Assembly: GCA_003971905.1 (NCBI GenBank)
Contig: RSEE01000008.1
Coordinates: 434,001-498,000 of the forward strand
Source of the DNA: Moniliella sp. 'wahieum'
Lineage: Eukaryota > Basidiomycota > Moniliellomycetes > Moniliellales > Moniliellaceae
DNA: 64,000 nt
Direction of reading: 5' to 3'
Made by a program: the position numbers and the translations under genes. Numbering within the stretch: the first letter of the stretch is position 1; each line of letters begins with the position of its first letter. The notes under the pieces are model-generated. The model worked only from the letters and a program-made list of their open reading frames with translations, made no database searches and was not told the DNA's origin. Below, one piece after another: positions 1 through 11,193 of the stretch.

Positions 1-735
1 TGGATGGTGGAAGCATGGGGTCGCCGCAACACGCTCTTCTATGGCGCGCTTGGATGCTCCCTGTGGCTGTTCGTCTTTGCCATCGCGGGTGTCGCTGGTA
101 ACGAGAGCGGTGTGATGGGTCAGCCCCACCTCTCCAAGGGAGTGGGTGATCTGATGACCGTTGCTGGCTGCTTCTTTGTCTTCTGCCTTGCTTGCACATG
201 GTCTCCTGCCGTGTGGGTCTGGTGCGGCGAGAACTTTGGCGCGCGCACTCGTTCCAAGCAAGCCGCCCTTTCGACAGCCACCAATTGGGCCTGGAACTTT
301 GCTTTGGCATTCTTCACGCAGCCCATTACGGGCAATATTGGCTATGGTACGCATATTTCTCCTGATGTTTGTTGGGCTCTGGTTGTATCGATCCCGCGCT
401 GACCTCTTGCATTCGCAGCCTACGGTTTCATCTTTGCTTCCTGGAACATTGTCAACGCTCTCCTCGTCTTCTTCTTCGTCCGGGAGACTCAGGGGCTTAC
501 TCTTGAGCAAGTCGACTTGATGTACCACGACCCGAGCTGCAAGCCCTGGAACAGCCGCACGTGGTGCCCTCCTGGCTTCACTTCGCGCCGTGCTTTGGTT
601 AAGGGCGAGGTTGCCACTCTCGTGACTGCCGCGGACATGGAGAAGATTGGCGAGGAGAAAGTGGAGGATGAAAAGATGGCCGAATCGTCTCTTGGCGATA
701 AGACGCCGGAACCTTCTACTCCGGAAACGTACTAA
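1..735 (+). CDS. MFS sugar transporter, C-terminal part (5' truncated)
   Basis: C-terminal third of a major facilitator superfamily sugar porter; it would carry hexoses across the plasma membrane. The gene is cut by the left edge of the window. Visible are a GRR loop motif near the start, hydrophobic segments compatible with the last four or so transmembrane helices, and RETQGLTLEQVD, the equivalent of the sugar-porter PETKGLTLEE signature. A 72-nt intron (347-418, gtacgc...tcgcag) splits a Gly-Tyr-Ala stretch; splicing restores the family reading. The tail after the last helix is about 80 residues, acidic and Ser/Thr/Pro-rich, presumably cytosolic. The stop is TAA at 733-735. No frame break is seen. 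Substrate cannot be told from this part. Confidence 0.85.
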
Positions 736-2481
736 AGCCCCATCTTCACCCTCCTCAGATACCACTTTTCCCCCTCGAGGGATGTCTATTACACCCTCCT
801 TTCACGTTACCCTGATCCGTCTGCTCTGGCTTCACGACCTCACGTACTTCATCCCCTCTTCCACCCCGGAGAAAAAATTGACATTCTGCACCCTCCCCTC
901 TCTTGACTGCGCTGTGATAGAGATGATAGCTTCCCTATAGGCTGACCCCCCTGGCACCAATCCCGCTTCTATTTTGTTCGAGTATGGTTCATGCACCTCC
1001 ATGCTTCCAGTGTGTCGCGCTGCCATCGGGAGCATCGGTGATACACCAGCTGCGCTTCTGCTGCAGGTGCTGAATTAAGGGGGTCATTTTGCTGGGGGGC
1101 GAAAGGCGGCCTAAAACCCGGATCAAATGGGCACAGTCCGCATCCCCTGCTGTTCGGGGAGGACTCACCTACTGTATGTTTTGGCCGGATCCGAATGGCC
1201 ATCGGTTGAGCAGACCAACCACGTAACCACGTGAAGTCCAGTATAGTAGACCGCCTCGAGGTTCACAGCTCGGGAAGAAACGAAGATGGGTTACGCGGTC
1301 CTGGATCATGATCCGGCAGAGGGGAACGATGCCTTCCACTGCTTGGTGCTCTGGATTGTTGACGGGGGGGCACCCATGCGTACCCAGTACTCGTTTGGCC
1401 ATCGGAAATATCTATAGTAGTGGGAACGGATATTTCGGTGGAGCGGTTGAACCACAAGAAACAAGTGCATACCCGTTGGTGTGATCACGTTGGACGGGCG
1501 CTTGATCGTGACCTCATCCTTGCTGCTCACCGGGGCGAACGTTGCGTCTCCGTCAGCCACAGAAAGGATCGCGCGTTGGTCAACAGGTGAATCGCACATA
1601 ATATGAACGTTTTGTTGTCCGATATGAAGGCAGCTATGATTATAGGCAAGAGGAAAGAGCCATGGCGGAGTGAGAGGTCCGAAATGGAGTTCAGTGAGTC
1701 GGAGAAGAATTTGCTTATTTTCAAGTCAAGGAGAACACAGGAGCGGGGCACTGTGGTGGCAACGTCAATACACAACACCACGGCGTAGTCATGACCACAT
1801 CGCTCGGCCTGTGCACATTCTGTTCAATCAGCATCCCTGCTCTGGACCAACGTAGCATGAAGTTCAACCTGCCTGCCAACATGCATGCGCGCTGGCACCA
1901 GTGCAACTGAGCTCACCATCCCCTTTTGAGCACCAGGCAAAATTTCGACACATTCCCTTTCTCGTCCGGAAGGGAGGCCTCAAGGAAAAAGAGACTGGCA
2001 TCCTGTGTGGTGTCCGAGACGAATAAGAAAAGCATTTTGACCTCATGTGGCAGGAATTCTCAGGATCAGGCTGCCACGTATTAGGTTGTTGGTACAATGC
2101 CCATTCGTTGGGAACGTGACCACTGCCGCAATCCCTCGTTCCTATGGTATGAATAGCTGAATCAAAAAGAGACCATCACAAGTCTCGTCTCCACCAACTA
2201 TACGACATCGAAATGGACGCGACCAACGGAAGACAATGGTACTACTTAGCCCCGGAAGGCGAAAAGGAGGGACCCGGATACGATTCAAGGCCAGTATCGA
2301 GGGCAGTAGATGTCTTGTTTTGCACATCCAGAGAAGGACCAACGTTGGGGCCACTGCAGTGGATGCGTCGATACGTTCCCCATAGTCCTCGCGGAGCCAG
2401 ACAATAACGAGATGGGACCCAACCCGTGCGGATGGGGGGGAAAGCCACAGGAAAGTGCTAAAAGTGACTGCATAACCAGAA
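736..2481. other. Gene-poor region with coding-like remnants
   Basis: No intact gene. On the minus strand, about 1170-1790 contains several overlapping open stretches in different frames with normal amino-acid composition (for example a stretch at 1306-1599). They read like pieces of one or two frame-broken exons, but I recognise no family. The remainder (736-1160, 1800-2480) shows nothing convincing. Confidence 0.3.
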
Positions 2482-3446
2482 TTAATTAATAAACTCTGGC
2501 GTGGAATATCCCGAGTCGACAAAGGGATTCATCGAGATGCGGTATACCCCTCCCTTTGTTGTGTCTTCCAGAAGGTCGGTAAAGATAATGCTGTTGTCGG
2601 CCAAGACGATACTGGCTGTGCCATCATGTTTGGGTGCATTGTGCAACAAGCGTTAGCACAACACTACCGTAATAAGTCACCCCCTGGCTGTCAGGATCAA
2701 CTTGACAAGAGGACGGGGAGATGCCGGTAAAGCACACAGTCTTGTTGGGCACCTCCAAGTAGACAAGAGCAATAATGTGGCCTGTTTTGGAGGGATGGGA
2801 CGCACCACTAGAGCATGGGTAGAAGGAAGGGAGGTCACAATAGCCGTTCAGCACTTGCTAAATTGCATCGATTCCTGTGCGAGAAGATCGTAAGAAATGG
2901 GACTGTCCCATCATGCGCCACATATGGGTCTGTCCTCCACCTCAGCTTCATGGCGGCAGAGACAGCTTCTGTGCCGGTGATGACGACGACCGTCGTTGGA
3001 CTCATCAACTTGCTTTTCTGGAGCTCCAGTAATGAATGAGTATGCCTTGTTTGAAGTATATTGAAGGTTAACATCACTAATATATACCTCCCGCGTGCGG
3101 ATGCCCTTTTGCACCCTATATACTACTTGTTACACCCCAAGTGCACTTGGCGAGCTTTTTGCCACCTAGAATGACTTCGTCCTCAAGTAAGGCTAGGGAG
3201 GAGCATGTTGAGCTGTAAGGTGGATCGTACGTTCGGCCAAAGTCCTTTCGGTCCCTCCCCAGAGGGGGTTTTCTGCTTCTACTGCCAGTCTTCATTGGTT
3301 TCCGCACGCACAGGCCCATCAGTGGCATCTGACTGTTTGGTGTCCTTGTAGGCAGTGTCGTTGGTTGGCTTATAGGCCACCATGGCCGTTACGATGTAGT
3401 GAGAATGCGTCACCCTCTCGAAGAGAGTGCTGCTATCAAAACTCAT
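2482..3446 (-). pseudogene. Frame-broken coding remnant, unrecognised
   Basis: Reading the minus strand from an ATG at 3446, protein-like sequence begins with MSFDSSTLFERVTHSHYIVT and runs in one frame to a stop near 3281. Protein-like segments continue in changing frames: a stretch near 2911-3110, a GHIIALVYLEVPNKTVCF stretch near 2750, and a C-terminal stretch of about 50 residues ending TPEFIN at TAA 2482-2484. Whether the breaks are introns, assembly indels or real decay cannot be decided. No family is recognised. It stands alone between the sugar transporter and a repeat-bearing intergenic region. Confidence 0.35.
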
Positions 3447-4609
3447 CAGAGGAGGGGCCGGGCAGCGAGATGAGAATTAATCGGCATTAAGAACACAGGC
3501 ATTCTAGCCCACAACACCTCAAAGTCGTCAGTTGATCAAGCTGAAGAATGAGCAGCCTGTCATATGCCAAGACTCCCTTTTCATATGCTCATTTTTGCCT
3601 CTTGCCCTTCTCTTCATGTCTCCTGATATTGTTCTGAAGATGATGCAAAGCGACGGGCACAATTTGACCACATACGACGTCGCAGTGGAAAACTCGTTTT
3701 GAGGCCTCATAAGTCATTTCCAGAGGACTGTTAAAGGCCAGAGAGTAGGCAATTGGTAGTGCATTGCATTGCGCATGAGCTACAGAGGCTAGATAATATA
3801 TCCCTGCCCTCCAACACTGGGATGAGGGAATATTGGTAGAAATGAACCCAGAGGTTCCGGGCTTGGGCTACCGGCGCCACTACACCAGTGTGGTGCGACA
3901 GAGACACTCCCCTGTCCCCCCTGTACGTTTGCTAGGGCATCGCATTACGAGAGGTTGCGGTGGGAGGTAAGAAGACAGGAAAAGCAACGCGAATATTGTG
4001 AACGTTGATGAATCAGCCTGCTGCAGAGCCGCACCGGCCACACGGGCGTCGCATGTCGGATGCGCGTCACATGTCACCGAGGAATACCGAGCACTGACGC
4101 GTGACGCGCGGTGCATGATGCCCCCCCTTTCCTCCGATGTGTATCACGTGGTTGCTAGCTTTAAGGAGCGTGGTGCGTACTGCGTTGGGCTAGTCTGTGG
4201 GCGCCGGCTTGGGGGCAGCCTGGCGGAGCGTCACGCGTCACGCGTCACGCCGGAATGCAGAGCCGTTTTCTGAAGAGAATCAGTTTTCCATAGTAGCCCT
4301 GCCAGCTGCCGTTCCAATTGCCTGATGCGGTCGAGTGCCTCGTGGCACAACAGAGCTGTGCAGAGCGACGACGCATGAGGCGGGCAGGAGGCCTGCGGCC
4401 AGTGGTTAATGATTAATGGCGCCAACGAGGGCCGAGGCGAGTAGAGCGGCTCACTCAACGCCAGCCGGCCCCCTTTCCCCCTCTCCTAGCCGCCCTCCCC
4501 GCATCGTAGCTGGTGTCCGACTGCCGGCTCTCCACGCGCCGCGCCGCTCCCTGCTCTCCCGGCATCGCTCGCCCCATCTGTCTGCTTCGCCCGTCCCCGC
4601 CCTCGCCCC
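3447..4609. other. Intergenic region
   Basis: No gene seen. It holds short direct repeats around 4040-4110 built on TCACATGTCACC and GACGCGTGAC words, plus a clean heptamer array at 4229-4250. The last 150 nt before 4610 are C-rich, as expected for a promoter or 5' UTR of the next gene. Confidence 0.5.
4229..4250. repeat. Heptamer array (GCGTCAC)x3
   Basis: Three tandem copies of a 7-nt unit, the reverse complement of the GCGTGAC unit found again at 16946-16966 and 36275-36293. Confidence 0.85.
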
Positions 4610-5401
4610 ATGCCGACGCCCGTGCCAAGGGGCGGCGATCCCCTGGCGCGCTCCCCTCAGGAGGAAGGCCTGCTGCACTCTTCGCCCCTGCGCCACCAGC
4701 TGGCTCACCGCCGCTTCAGGGATGCAAATGATGGTGAGGAGGAGGAAGAGGAGAGGGGGGTTCCCTTATCGTCCCCCCGGGCTTCCACTTCCTCGTCTGC
4801 CTCCACCTCGTCCGCCTCCACCTTTTCCCCGTCCCCCCACTTCACTCGCACCACCCACGCCGAGGCAGAGGAAGAGCAAGTGGAGAGAGGGGAGGAGAAC
4901 GACGAAGACGAGGAAGAGGAGGAGGCGCACGTGCGTGCTACGCTAGCCAAGTGGTCCGAAGCGGAGCGAAGGCGACGAGTACGTCTGACGCATGCTACAG
5001 CGCGCAACCCATCGGAAGGCACCGATGCGCTTCAACGCGACCCGTTCACCGACCCACCTCTGCCGGCGCCTCCCCACCCTATTATACTCCCCGGACGTGC
5101 TGCCCGTCTCCCATCTGCCCCCGTAACGCCCTCACCTGGCTCATCCCGCCCAAAAGGCAAGGACAGAGACCCTTTCGACGACCGTTACGCTCTCGCCCCG
5201 CAGAACGAACCGTACCGCATTGGCAGCTATGGTGGAAGCCAGGCAGATCCCTACACCACCCTCTCCCATACCCCCAGCGACTCTCGTCTTCCCCTCGCCC
5301 AGGGCGAAGAGGAACGGCCAAGGTGGTGGACGGATCTGTTGTGTTGCACATGTGGGGGAGAGGACGCCCCTCAAGCAGGCCATACCAACCCCTTAGAATG
5401 A
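4610..5401 (+). CDS. Uncharacterised acidic low-complexity protein with Cys-rich tail
   Basis: A 263-residue single-exon ORF starting at ATG 4610. Residues about 40-110 are Glu/Asp-rich with Ser/Thr runs and likely disordered; the middle is Pro-rich. The C-terminus is distinct and looks conserved: RPRWWTDLLCCTCGGED followed by a short tail ending NPLE. Paired Trp and CCxC suggest a membrane-proximal or palmitoylated motif, which is inference. I recall fungal hypothetical proteins with a similar WW...C...NPxE end but cannot name a family. The ORF is open throughout with no frame break, and its skewed composition differs from the shadow frames. Confidence 0.6.
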   Translation: MPTPVPRGGDPLARSPQEEGLLHSSPLRHQLAHRRFRDANDGEEEEEERGVPLSSPRASTSSSASTSSASTFSPSPHFTRTTHAEAEEEQVERGEENDEDEEEEEAHVRATLAKWSEAERRRRVRLTHATARNPSEGTDALQRDPFTDPPLPAPPHPIILPGRAARLPSAPVTPSPGSSRPKGKDRDPFDDRYALAPQNEPYRIGSYGGSQADPYTTLSHTPSDSRLPLAQGEEERPRWWTDLLCCTCGGEDAPQAGHTNPLE

Positions 5402-5669
5402 CCTATTTTGGCCTTCCTATTTGCTTCAAAAACGTGCACGTTTGGGCCTCTGCTCTATAAAAAGTAGGGCAATCTACGAGAGAGGAGGGATAACTAGTTA
5501 TCAGTCGTTTGGGGTTAGGCTCGACCACGAGAGAGGGAGGACTACACGAAAAAGGACTAGGAAAGTAACGGAAAGACACCGGCGCGGATGTCACGCCAAA
5601 GTAGGAGCCGGAGTTCGACCACGAATGACTTACTGACGCCGCTGGCGGGTGGCAGACCGGAGTGTACGC

Positions 5670-7391
5670 TCAGACGTGCGCGTACTCGGGCCTGGGGTCG
5701 CCAGAAGGCTCGTCAAACTCTAAAGAGGACCCAGACTCTGAAGAGAACTCAAACTCATCATATTCCCCTGCCTGGGAAGGCGGGCCTGCCTGAGCAGAGG
5801 AGCCTGCCTGAGCAGAGGGGCCTGCCTGAGCAGAGGGGCCTGCCTGAGCAGAGGGGCCTGCCTGGGCAGAGGGGTGTTCCCGGGCATAACGGCGCGCCTG
5901 GCCGCGACCAGATAAGGATGTATGGCCCGCACGTGCGGGGCGGGGGACAATGGAGGCACGCCGACCACGACCAGTAACGCCTGGGGGCTCAATAGGAGTC
6001 GCTCCAACGGGGCCTGAATGGCCAGGAAGGTCGCGAGGAGGAGGAGGAAGAGGAGCAGGAGGACGGTGAAACACGAGCGGAGGCGCCACAGGTGCTGTGG
6101 CTGGTACACGAGGCACCTGATCTTGTCTTAACTCAGGCTCGCGGTCTGGCGGTATCGCTTGGGCCGCTTGTTGGAGTGCGGAGGGTGCACAGGAGGCGCT
6201 GCTCCAGGAACCACCGGGGCATCAACCATACGCGGGGGCTCTGCACCCTCAATGCGAGGGGGTGCAGGAGGCGCCAACTGACGATTGTTGTTGTCCCGGG
6301 GGGGGGGATGTAAATAATCCATGGCCGATACCCGTTCAAAACAATATAACGGTCAAGGAACGTGGTCCTCGGCAAAGGTGGAGCCGGGGGGGGGGGGAGG
6401 AGTCTCTCGTCGAGGGGGCCGAGCCCTGGGACCCCCACCATGTAACATTTGTCGGGCAGGGCGCTTACGACGGGTCCGTCTGAAGCGAATGCGAAACTTG
6501 AGCCCTTGATTAACAAAGGAGTTAGAGAGGACGGTTGATTCGGCCATTCCGGGGAAATTTTGGAATTGTATACATGGAAAGGGCCGGAGTACTCCGAAGC
6601 GCAAAAGGAGGTGCGGGTGCCGACGATCTCATAGAGAACGAATTTGAGGCGGTACCAGCCTTCGAGGCGGACTGAGATGTCGGGAAAGACAAAGAAAGCC
6701 TGGCTCCCTCCATCCAGGTCCCGTAGGGTGTACATGCTCGATACACAACTTCCGGTTGTGTACCTTCGGTGAAGGTCGGGAATGACGTGGAGTTCGCGAT
6801 CCTCGCCTGGAGCAACGAGCATGGCATATAGAAAGTAGTGGGGATTGTCCATATACCATGCGTGATCCTCCCATCCAAGGCCCACAGGCGTCTCGCATAG
6901 TTGACCACGTTCCATGAAAGAGTCCACATCCAACAATGCCGAGTGAATTTCGTTATCGGTGTCAACATCGGCGGGGACGTTGGTAACAGGGCGCGGGTGC
7001 GCAACAACGCGCAGCTGCACAATGGGGACAGGGTCGAGCGGGCGACGTTCAGTCCGTGGTCCCTGACCGGACATGCGCGATCGTACAGGATTTTGACGGA
7101 CGACGAGTTGGTACTCGAGCTGATTCCGACCAGTGACGACCTGCGGTGCCGCCGCATAGGTGTAACCAGTCGCAGTTGTGCCAGGCGGGGGCCGAGGGGC
7201 GGGAGCCCGAGCGGCAGCTTCACCCCTCACTTCACCCCCCGCTTCGCGGCCCGCGTCGCCGCCCGTTTCTGCGGCAGGCTCATCACGGTTCGGACACCAA
7301 CTTCAGGCTCTGCTCCTGGCTCTGTTCCTGGCTCTGCTCCTGGCCCTGCTCCAGCCGCGGCGTCTTCGGTTCCGCGTCGAGGCTCGGTCAT
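5670..7391 (-). CDS. Velvet-domain transcription factor
   Basis: Member of the velvet family (VeA/VelB/VosA/VelC), fungal DNA-binding regulators linking development, stress and secondary metabolism; acts in the nucleus, often as dimers. The domain starts near 7100 with YQLVVRQNPVRSRMSGQG, continues through FFVFPDISVRLEGWYRLKFVLYE, SEYSGPFHVYNSK, and ends with FPGMAESTVLSNSFVNQG and a KFRIRFRRTRRKR basic stretch. One base is missing in an A run near 6556 (AAAATTT where AAAAATTT keeps the frame), so the domain is split over two frames. Further shifts are needed at a 12-G run (6386-6397), near 6145, and in the N-terminal Gly/Ala/Glu-rich segment. Start taken as ATG 7391. The long Pro-rich C-terminus carries an AQAGPS repeat. 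Divergent from NRDE2. Which velvet subfamily is unclear. Confidence 0.82.
5784..5874 (-). repeat. 18-nt coding minisatellite (AQAGPS repeat)
   Basis: About five tandem copies of an 18-nt unit (GCCTGCCTGAGCAGAGGG on plus). Read on minus in the velvet gene frame, each unit encodes Ala-Gln-Ala-Gly-Pro-Ser. Units differ at one or two bases. Confidence 0.85.
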
Positions 7392-8094
7392 GATGGTGGT
7401 GAGAGGGAGAGGTATACTTCATTGCATAGAGGCCAGCAATACGAGCGATAGCCTCGGTGAGAAGCAGAGGCGAGCCTGCTCGCTTAGCACAAAAGAGATT
7501 CGCACAGCAGGGCAGGGGACGATCAGATCGTTCATAGGCGAGACTAGCGTCGGCAAAGCCCAAAGCAGATAGGCGGGGCAGAAGGAAAAAGACCAGTGTA
7601 GGTACAGCCGACACGAAATAGACACGCAAGCGCAGAACTCGTGGGGTCTGGCCAGGCCCTTGGCTTCGCAGCTTCAATCGCAATAAGCATTTTGGGGGCA
7701 GGACAACCGACCCAGAGGTGCGGTCGATCGGCTGTACTGCCGCCATTGACGACTCGCTTACGGGTCAGCGAAATGCATGGGCGGCAGTCTGTAATGCTCT
7801 GGGGGTGGCCGGGGGGACCGCGTCGGCCTCGTGTCTCCAGTCGGAGGATGAATGTCACCGTGAGATGGCAAGTGTGACCGTCGGACGCACGGACGAGTCG
7901 TAAATTAAATCCCCTGCGCCACTTGTCGAAATTACGGACGTCGACGATTGATGCGGCTGAAAGAGAGAGAGGCGGAAACAAGCGGCGGAATGGGAGCAGC
8001 CGTGTTAAAGTGGACGTCGAAGGGGGATGTGCAGTATGAGGTCACAGGAACTGCGGGCTTCCGCCATCCACCCCTCCATCCCCCGAATCGAGAC
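7392..8094. other. Divergent promoter region between velvet and NRDE2
   Basis: About 700 nt between two divergently oriented genes. ORFs crossing it on both strands look like shadows. No TATA box or operator stands out. Confidence 0.45.
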
Positions 8095-10807
8095 ATGGCC
8101 CGACCACCACCACCCTCCTTTGGCTCTACCGCTCGGACGCCAACCCCAACACTTCTCCTCCCTCCAAGTCCCGCTCCCATTCCCATTCCCATTCTCATCC
8201 TCGCTCTTCATTCCCATTCTCACCCTCGCTCCCATTCTCATTCCCATCCTCATTCGCATTCTCACTCGCATTCATCTCATCGCTCTGACCCCCCCTTACA
8301 GCGGGAAAAGGGCAAGGAGAAGGAGAAAGACAGAGAGAAGGAGCGTGTATTCTACATTGACCGCCATGCTGGAAAAGACAGCAAAGTCGTCCGCTACACC
8401 CGCTTTGGAGGTGGCAAGGTCCTCGGCCTCGATCCCTCCTCCACCTATCGCGTGAGGGTCAAGTTACTTTTCACGGTGCCAGGGGAGGCATTGGTCCACT
8501 TCCCAAACCCAAAAGGTTACGAGCGAGCTCTACCTGGGACACAGGGGAGTTGTACCCCTTCATTCACCACGAGAGGGGAGAGTGTTGGACTTCCTTTCCG
8601 ACTCTTCGGCCGCTGAGGAGGAGAGGGAAGAAGCGGATCAGGTGCACCAACAGCAGCAACGCCGACATCACCAACAACATGGGCCTGCGCAGGTGCGGGT
8701 GGATGAGCCTACCAACCGCATTGTACAGGCCACCCAAGAGTTGACAGGCATTCATCAGATCCCCATGCCTGGCTCGACCTGGCCCGCGCCCAGGTCCAAC
8801 TTGGCTCGTCCCGAGCTACAATCGAGGCACAGATATCCGTTTTAGAACGTGGTATCAAGGCTGTGGCTGTTGGTGAGGTGGAAATTCCCCTGGCTCTGGT
8901 AACACTGTGTGCTCATCACATGAAGACCTACGGATGGGACTCAGTTCTTCCCCTCCCGCCTAATCCTGCTCCAACGGTGTACACCCAGGCTTCATCACAA
9001 GGCAAGATCGCATTATGGGAAGCGTATCATCCTCCATGCCTTCTCTTTCCTCTTGGACGTTGGAGACGTCGCTAGAGAAGCACTGCTTGGCTCTGGACGC
9101 ATTGAAGGAAGAGGGAGAACTGGCCTTGGTTCCATCCAGATCCGCATTGCTAACGTGCTGCGGCAAGCGGGACATTATGAGACCGGTTTTGCCTTGCTGC
9201 AGGCTCAAATGGGGCTTGCCACCCAGCCAGGCAATTGGGCCGACTGGGGATGGCGAAAGCAGCCGCGTTGGGGCGAATCTACCGCTCCTACTGGCGATTC
9301 CCCGATGGAGCCCCCATCTTCTTCTGCGTTGGTACCAAACTGCTTCTGAGGACCTTATCCTTGCTCCCTTAAAACCCGATCTTGATCGTTGGCTTCAGCG
9401 AGAATGGCGAACCACTTGCCGACCCGAGGCGGGAACGATGACCACCTCGTCCTATGGGAGGAAATAGAGCCCTATCTCATTCCCCTGCGGACGTGGGAGG
9501 CAATCAACAAGGTGCGCATGGCCTTGTTTCAGTATATGCTTTGTCCCCTCGTTCCGGGGCTGGAACCGGAGATTGCTGTGCTGCCTTCAGAGGAAGCGTT
9601 GCTTCACCCTATGGCACTAAACAAGTTCTGGCAGGGGGATGTGCACCAGCCATTTTTCACCCCTCTACTCCCTGCTCTGGGCCCCGAAGGCTTTCCCCCC
9701 TCTCTTGGGGAGGGCGAGTGCGGGTTCACTCATTTGCCTCCTCCATGGGTTGCGTGGGCCCAAACTAACTTACCCTCGGTCGAGGGCTTGCTGTCCGCAT
9801 CAGTACCCACGTTTACCACTCAGCAGGCACGGAGCGAAGTGTCACTGCTGATGTCGCTTGTTGGATGCACCGCCGACGATCTGTCCCGGAAAGGGAAACG
9901 TTTGCTGCGCAATGAAGGTGGTTTGCATGCTTGGACTGCCTATGCCCTTGCGGCATGTAGGGTGAGTCAACTTCGTCCGATCATCGCGTGTCTTGCACAT
10001 TTGGATGCAGGCCATCCCTACTATGGACCCAGCTTGCCCTTCATGTGTCACCCGTATTTATCCCCCGCTTGCTCAACCAAGCCCATCGTGCCGATTGGGC
10101 AAGGGGGGAAGATCTGGACTGGGTTTTGCACCCGCCTGGGCCGGATTCGCAAGAAGAACAAGATGCCCCAGCTACGCTTCCGGAGCTACCAAGCCCCCTG
10201 TTGAAAACATTGGGGGAATGCTGTCGCACCTCCTCGAGACCGGGAGAGTATTCTGACTCGATTCCCACCTCGAAAAAAGGGGAGGCCGCACGCCTCCAAC
10301 TGCGTCGTGGGTATACCGCCTTCCTACGGAGTACGCACTCCCTCCTCTGCGGCGCGCGCATTCTTCTTACAAGGGAGGTGGCTTCCCTTCATCGCCGCAA
10401 CGGAGAGGAGTGGGGCGCCTGGATGGGCAAGTGGAGAAGCTGGTACGCTCACTCGTGGCTGCTCCGGAGCTTCCTTTCTGTCCGGAAGAAGAGGACGGAC
10501 AAGTACGTTCCCATCTGCTCCGGGTCTACTACAATTACCACCTGCGCTGGGACGTGTCTGCCGCGCTGGAAGAGGCCGTGCAGGCCTGTCCCACGCCCCG
10601 CTCCTCTGGGCTGTCTACCTGCACGGCCGGGCGCGAGCGCTCCAAGGACCAACACTCGGGCCTGGTGCACCGTGCCCTGCATGCCTGCCCTGGATCGAAG
10701 GCCATCTGGCTCTTGGCGCTTGCTCTCGACCCGTCGCCAGGAATGCTCGCTCGCACAGGAAACGTGGACTGCGCCTGCTGCACCCCGATACCTGCCCCCT
10801 CCCGTAA
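8095..10807 (+). CDS. NRDE2-family protein (nuclear RNAi-defective 2 / Nrl1 type), many frame breaks
   Basis: NRDE2/Nrl1 proteins work in the nucleus with the exosome-targeting machinery and, where present, small-RNA pathways; they contain HAT/TPR-like helical repeats. Family marks: a Ser/His-rich N-terminus, then a KEK-rich segment running into VFYIDRHAGKDSKVVRY and a GGGKVLGL turn (8350-8450), the NRDE2 N-terminal signature; then helical-repeat sequence including IRIANVLRQAGHYETGFALL (9140-9190), WEEIEPYLIPLRTW (9460) and RALHACPGSKAIWLLAL (10670-10725). The C-terminus probably ends in KRGLRLLHPDTCPLP at TAA 10807 after one missing base in an AAA run near 10761. A 49-nt intron is likely at 9962-10010 (gtgagt...tgcag). 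At least eight one-base shifts are needed. Start ATG 8095 is tentative because the frame also shifts inside the His/Ser repeat. Confidence 0.72.
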
Positions 10808-11193
10808 GACATGGGACTGCGTCATCCTGCTGAAGACCCCGGTGGGGGCGATGCTTCCCCAGACGGAGTACCGTAGACACGCGTGTTGTAGGCCGCCGGA
10901 GCCGGCAGCGTGGCGGGGAAGGCGGATTTCACTCGGGCCGCGTGGCCATGCTCAAGCGATGCGTCACCGATTGGGGGGCGGGAGACAACCGCCTCACTCG
11001 GCAGGCCCAATTGAAGCTAGATTGCATAGCCCAGTCACATGGTCACCCGCTGCGCTGCGCTGCGGAACATTGCACCGACTAGGGTTGGCCCCGTTGCGCG
11101 TAGTATCGATGGTAGATAGCAGGCGGGGGGTGGCACGTGCGTGGCCATTGGAGGGAGCTGCCCTCCCCCTCCTCTCTTCCTCTTCCCGTCACC
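10808..11193. other. Promoter region of the alpha/beta hydrolase
   Basis: No gene. Contains at 11070-11087 an 18-mer (TTGCACCGACTAGGGTTG) that recurs exactly at 23941-23958, again about 120 nt upstream of a start codon. A CT-rich tract precedes the ATG. Confidence 0.5.
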
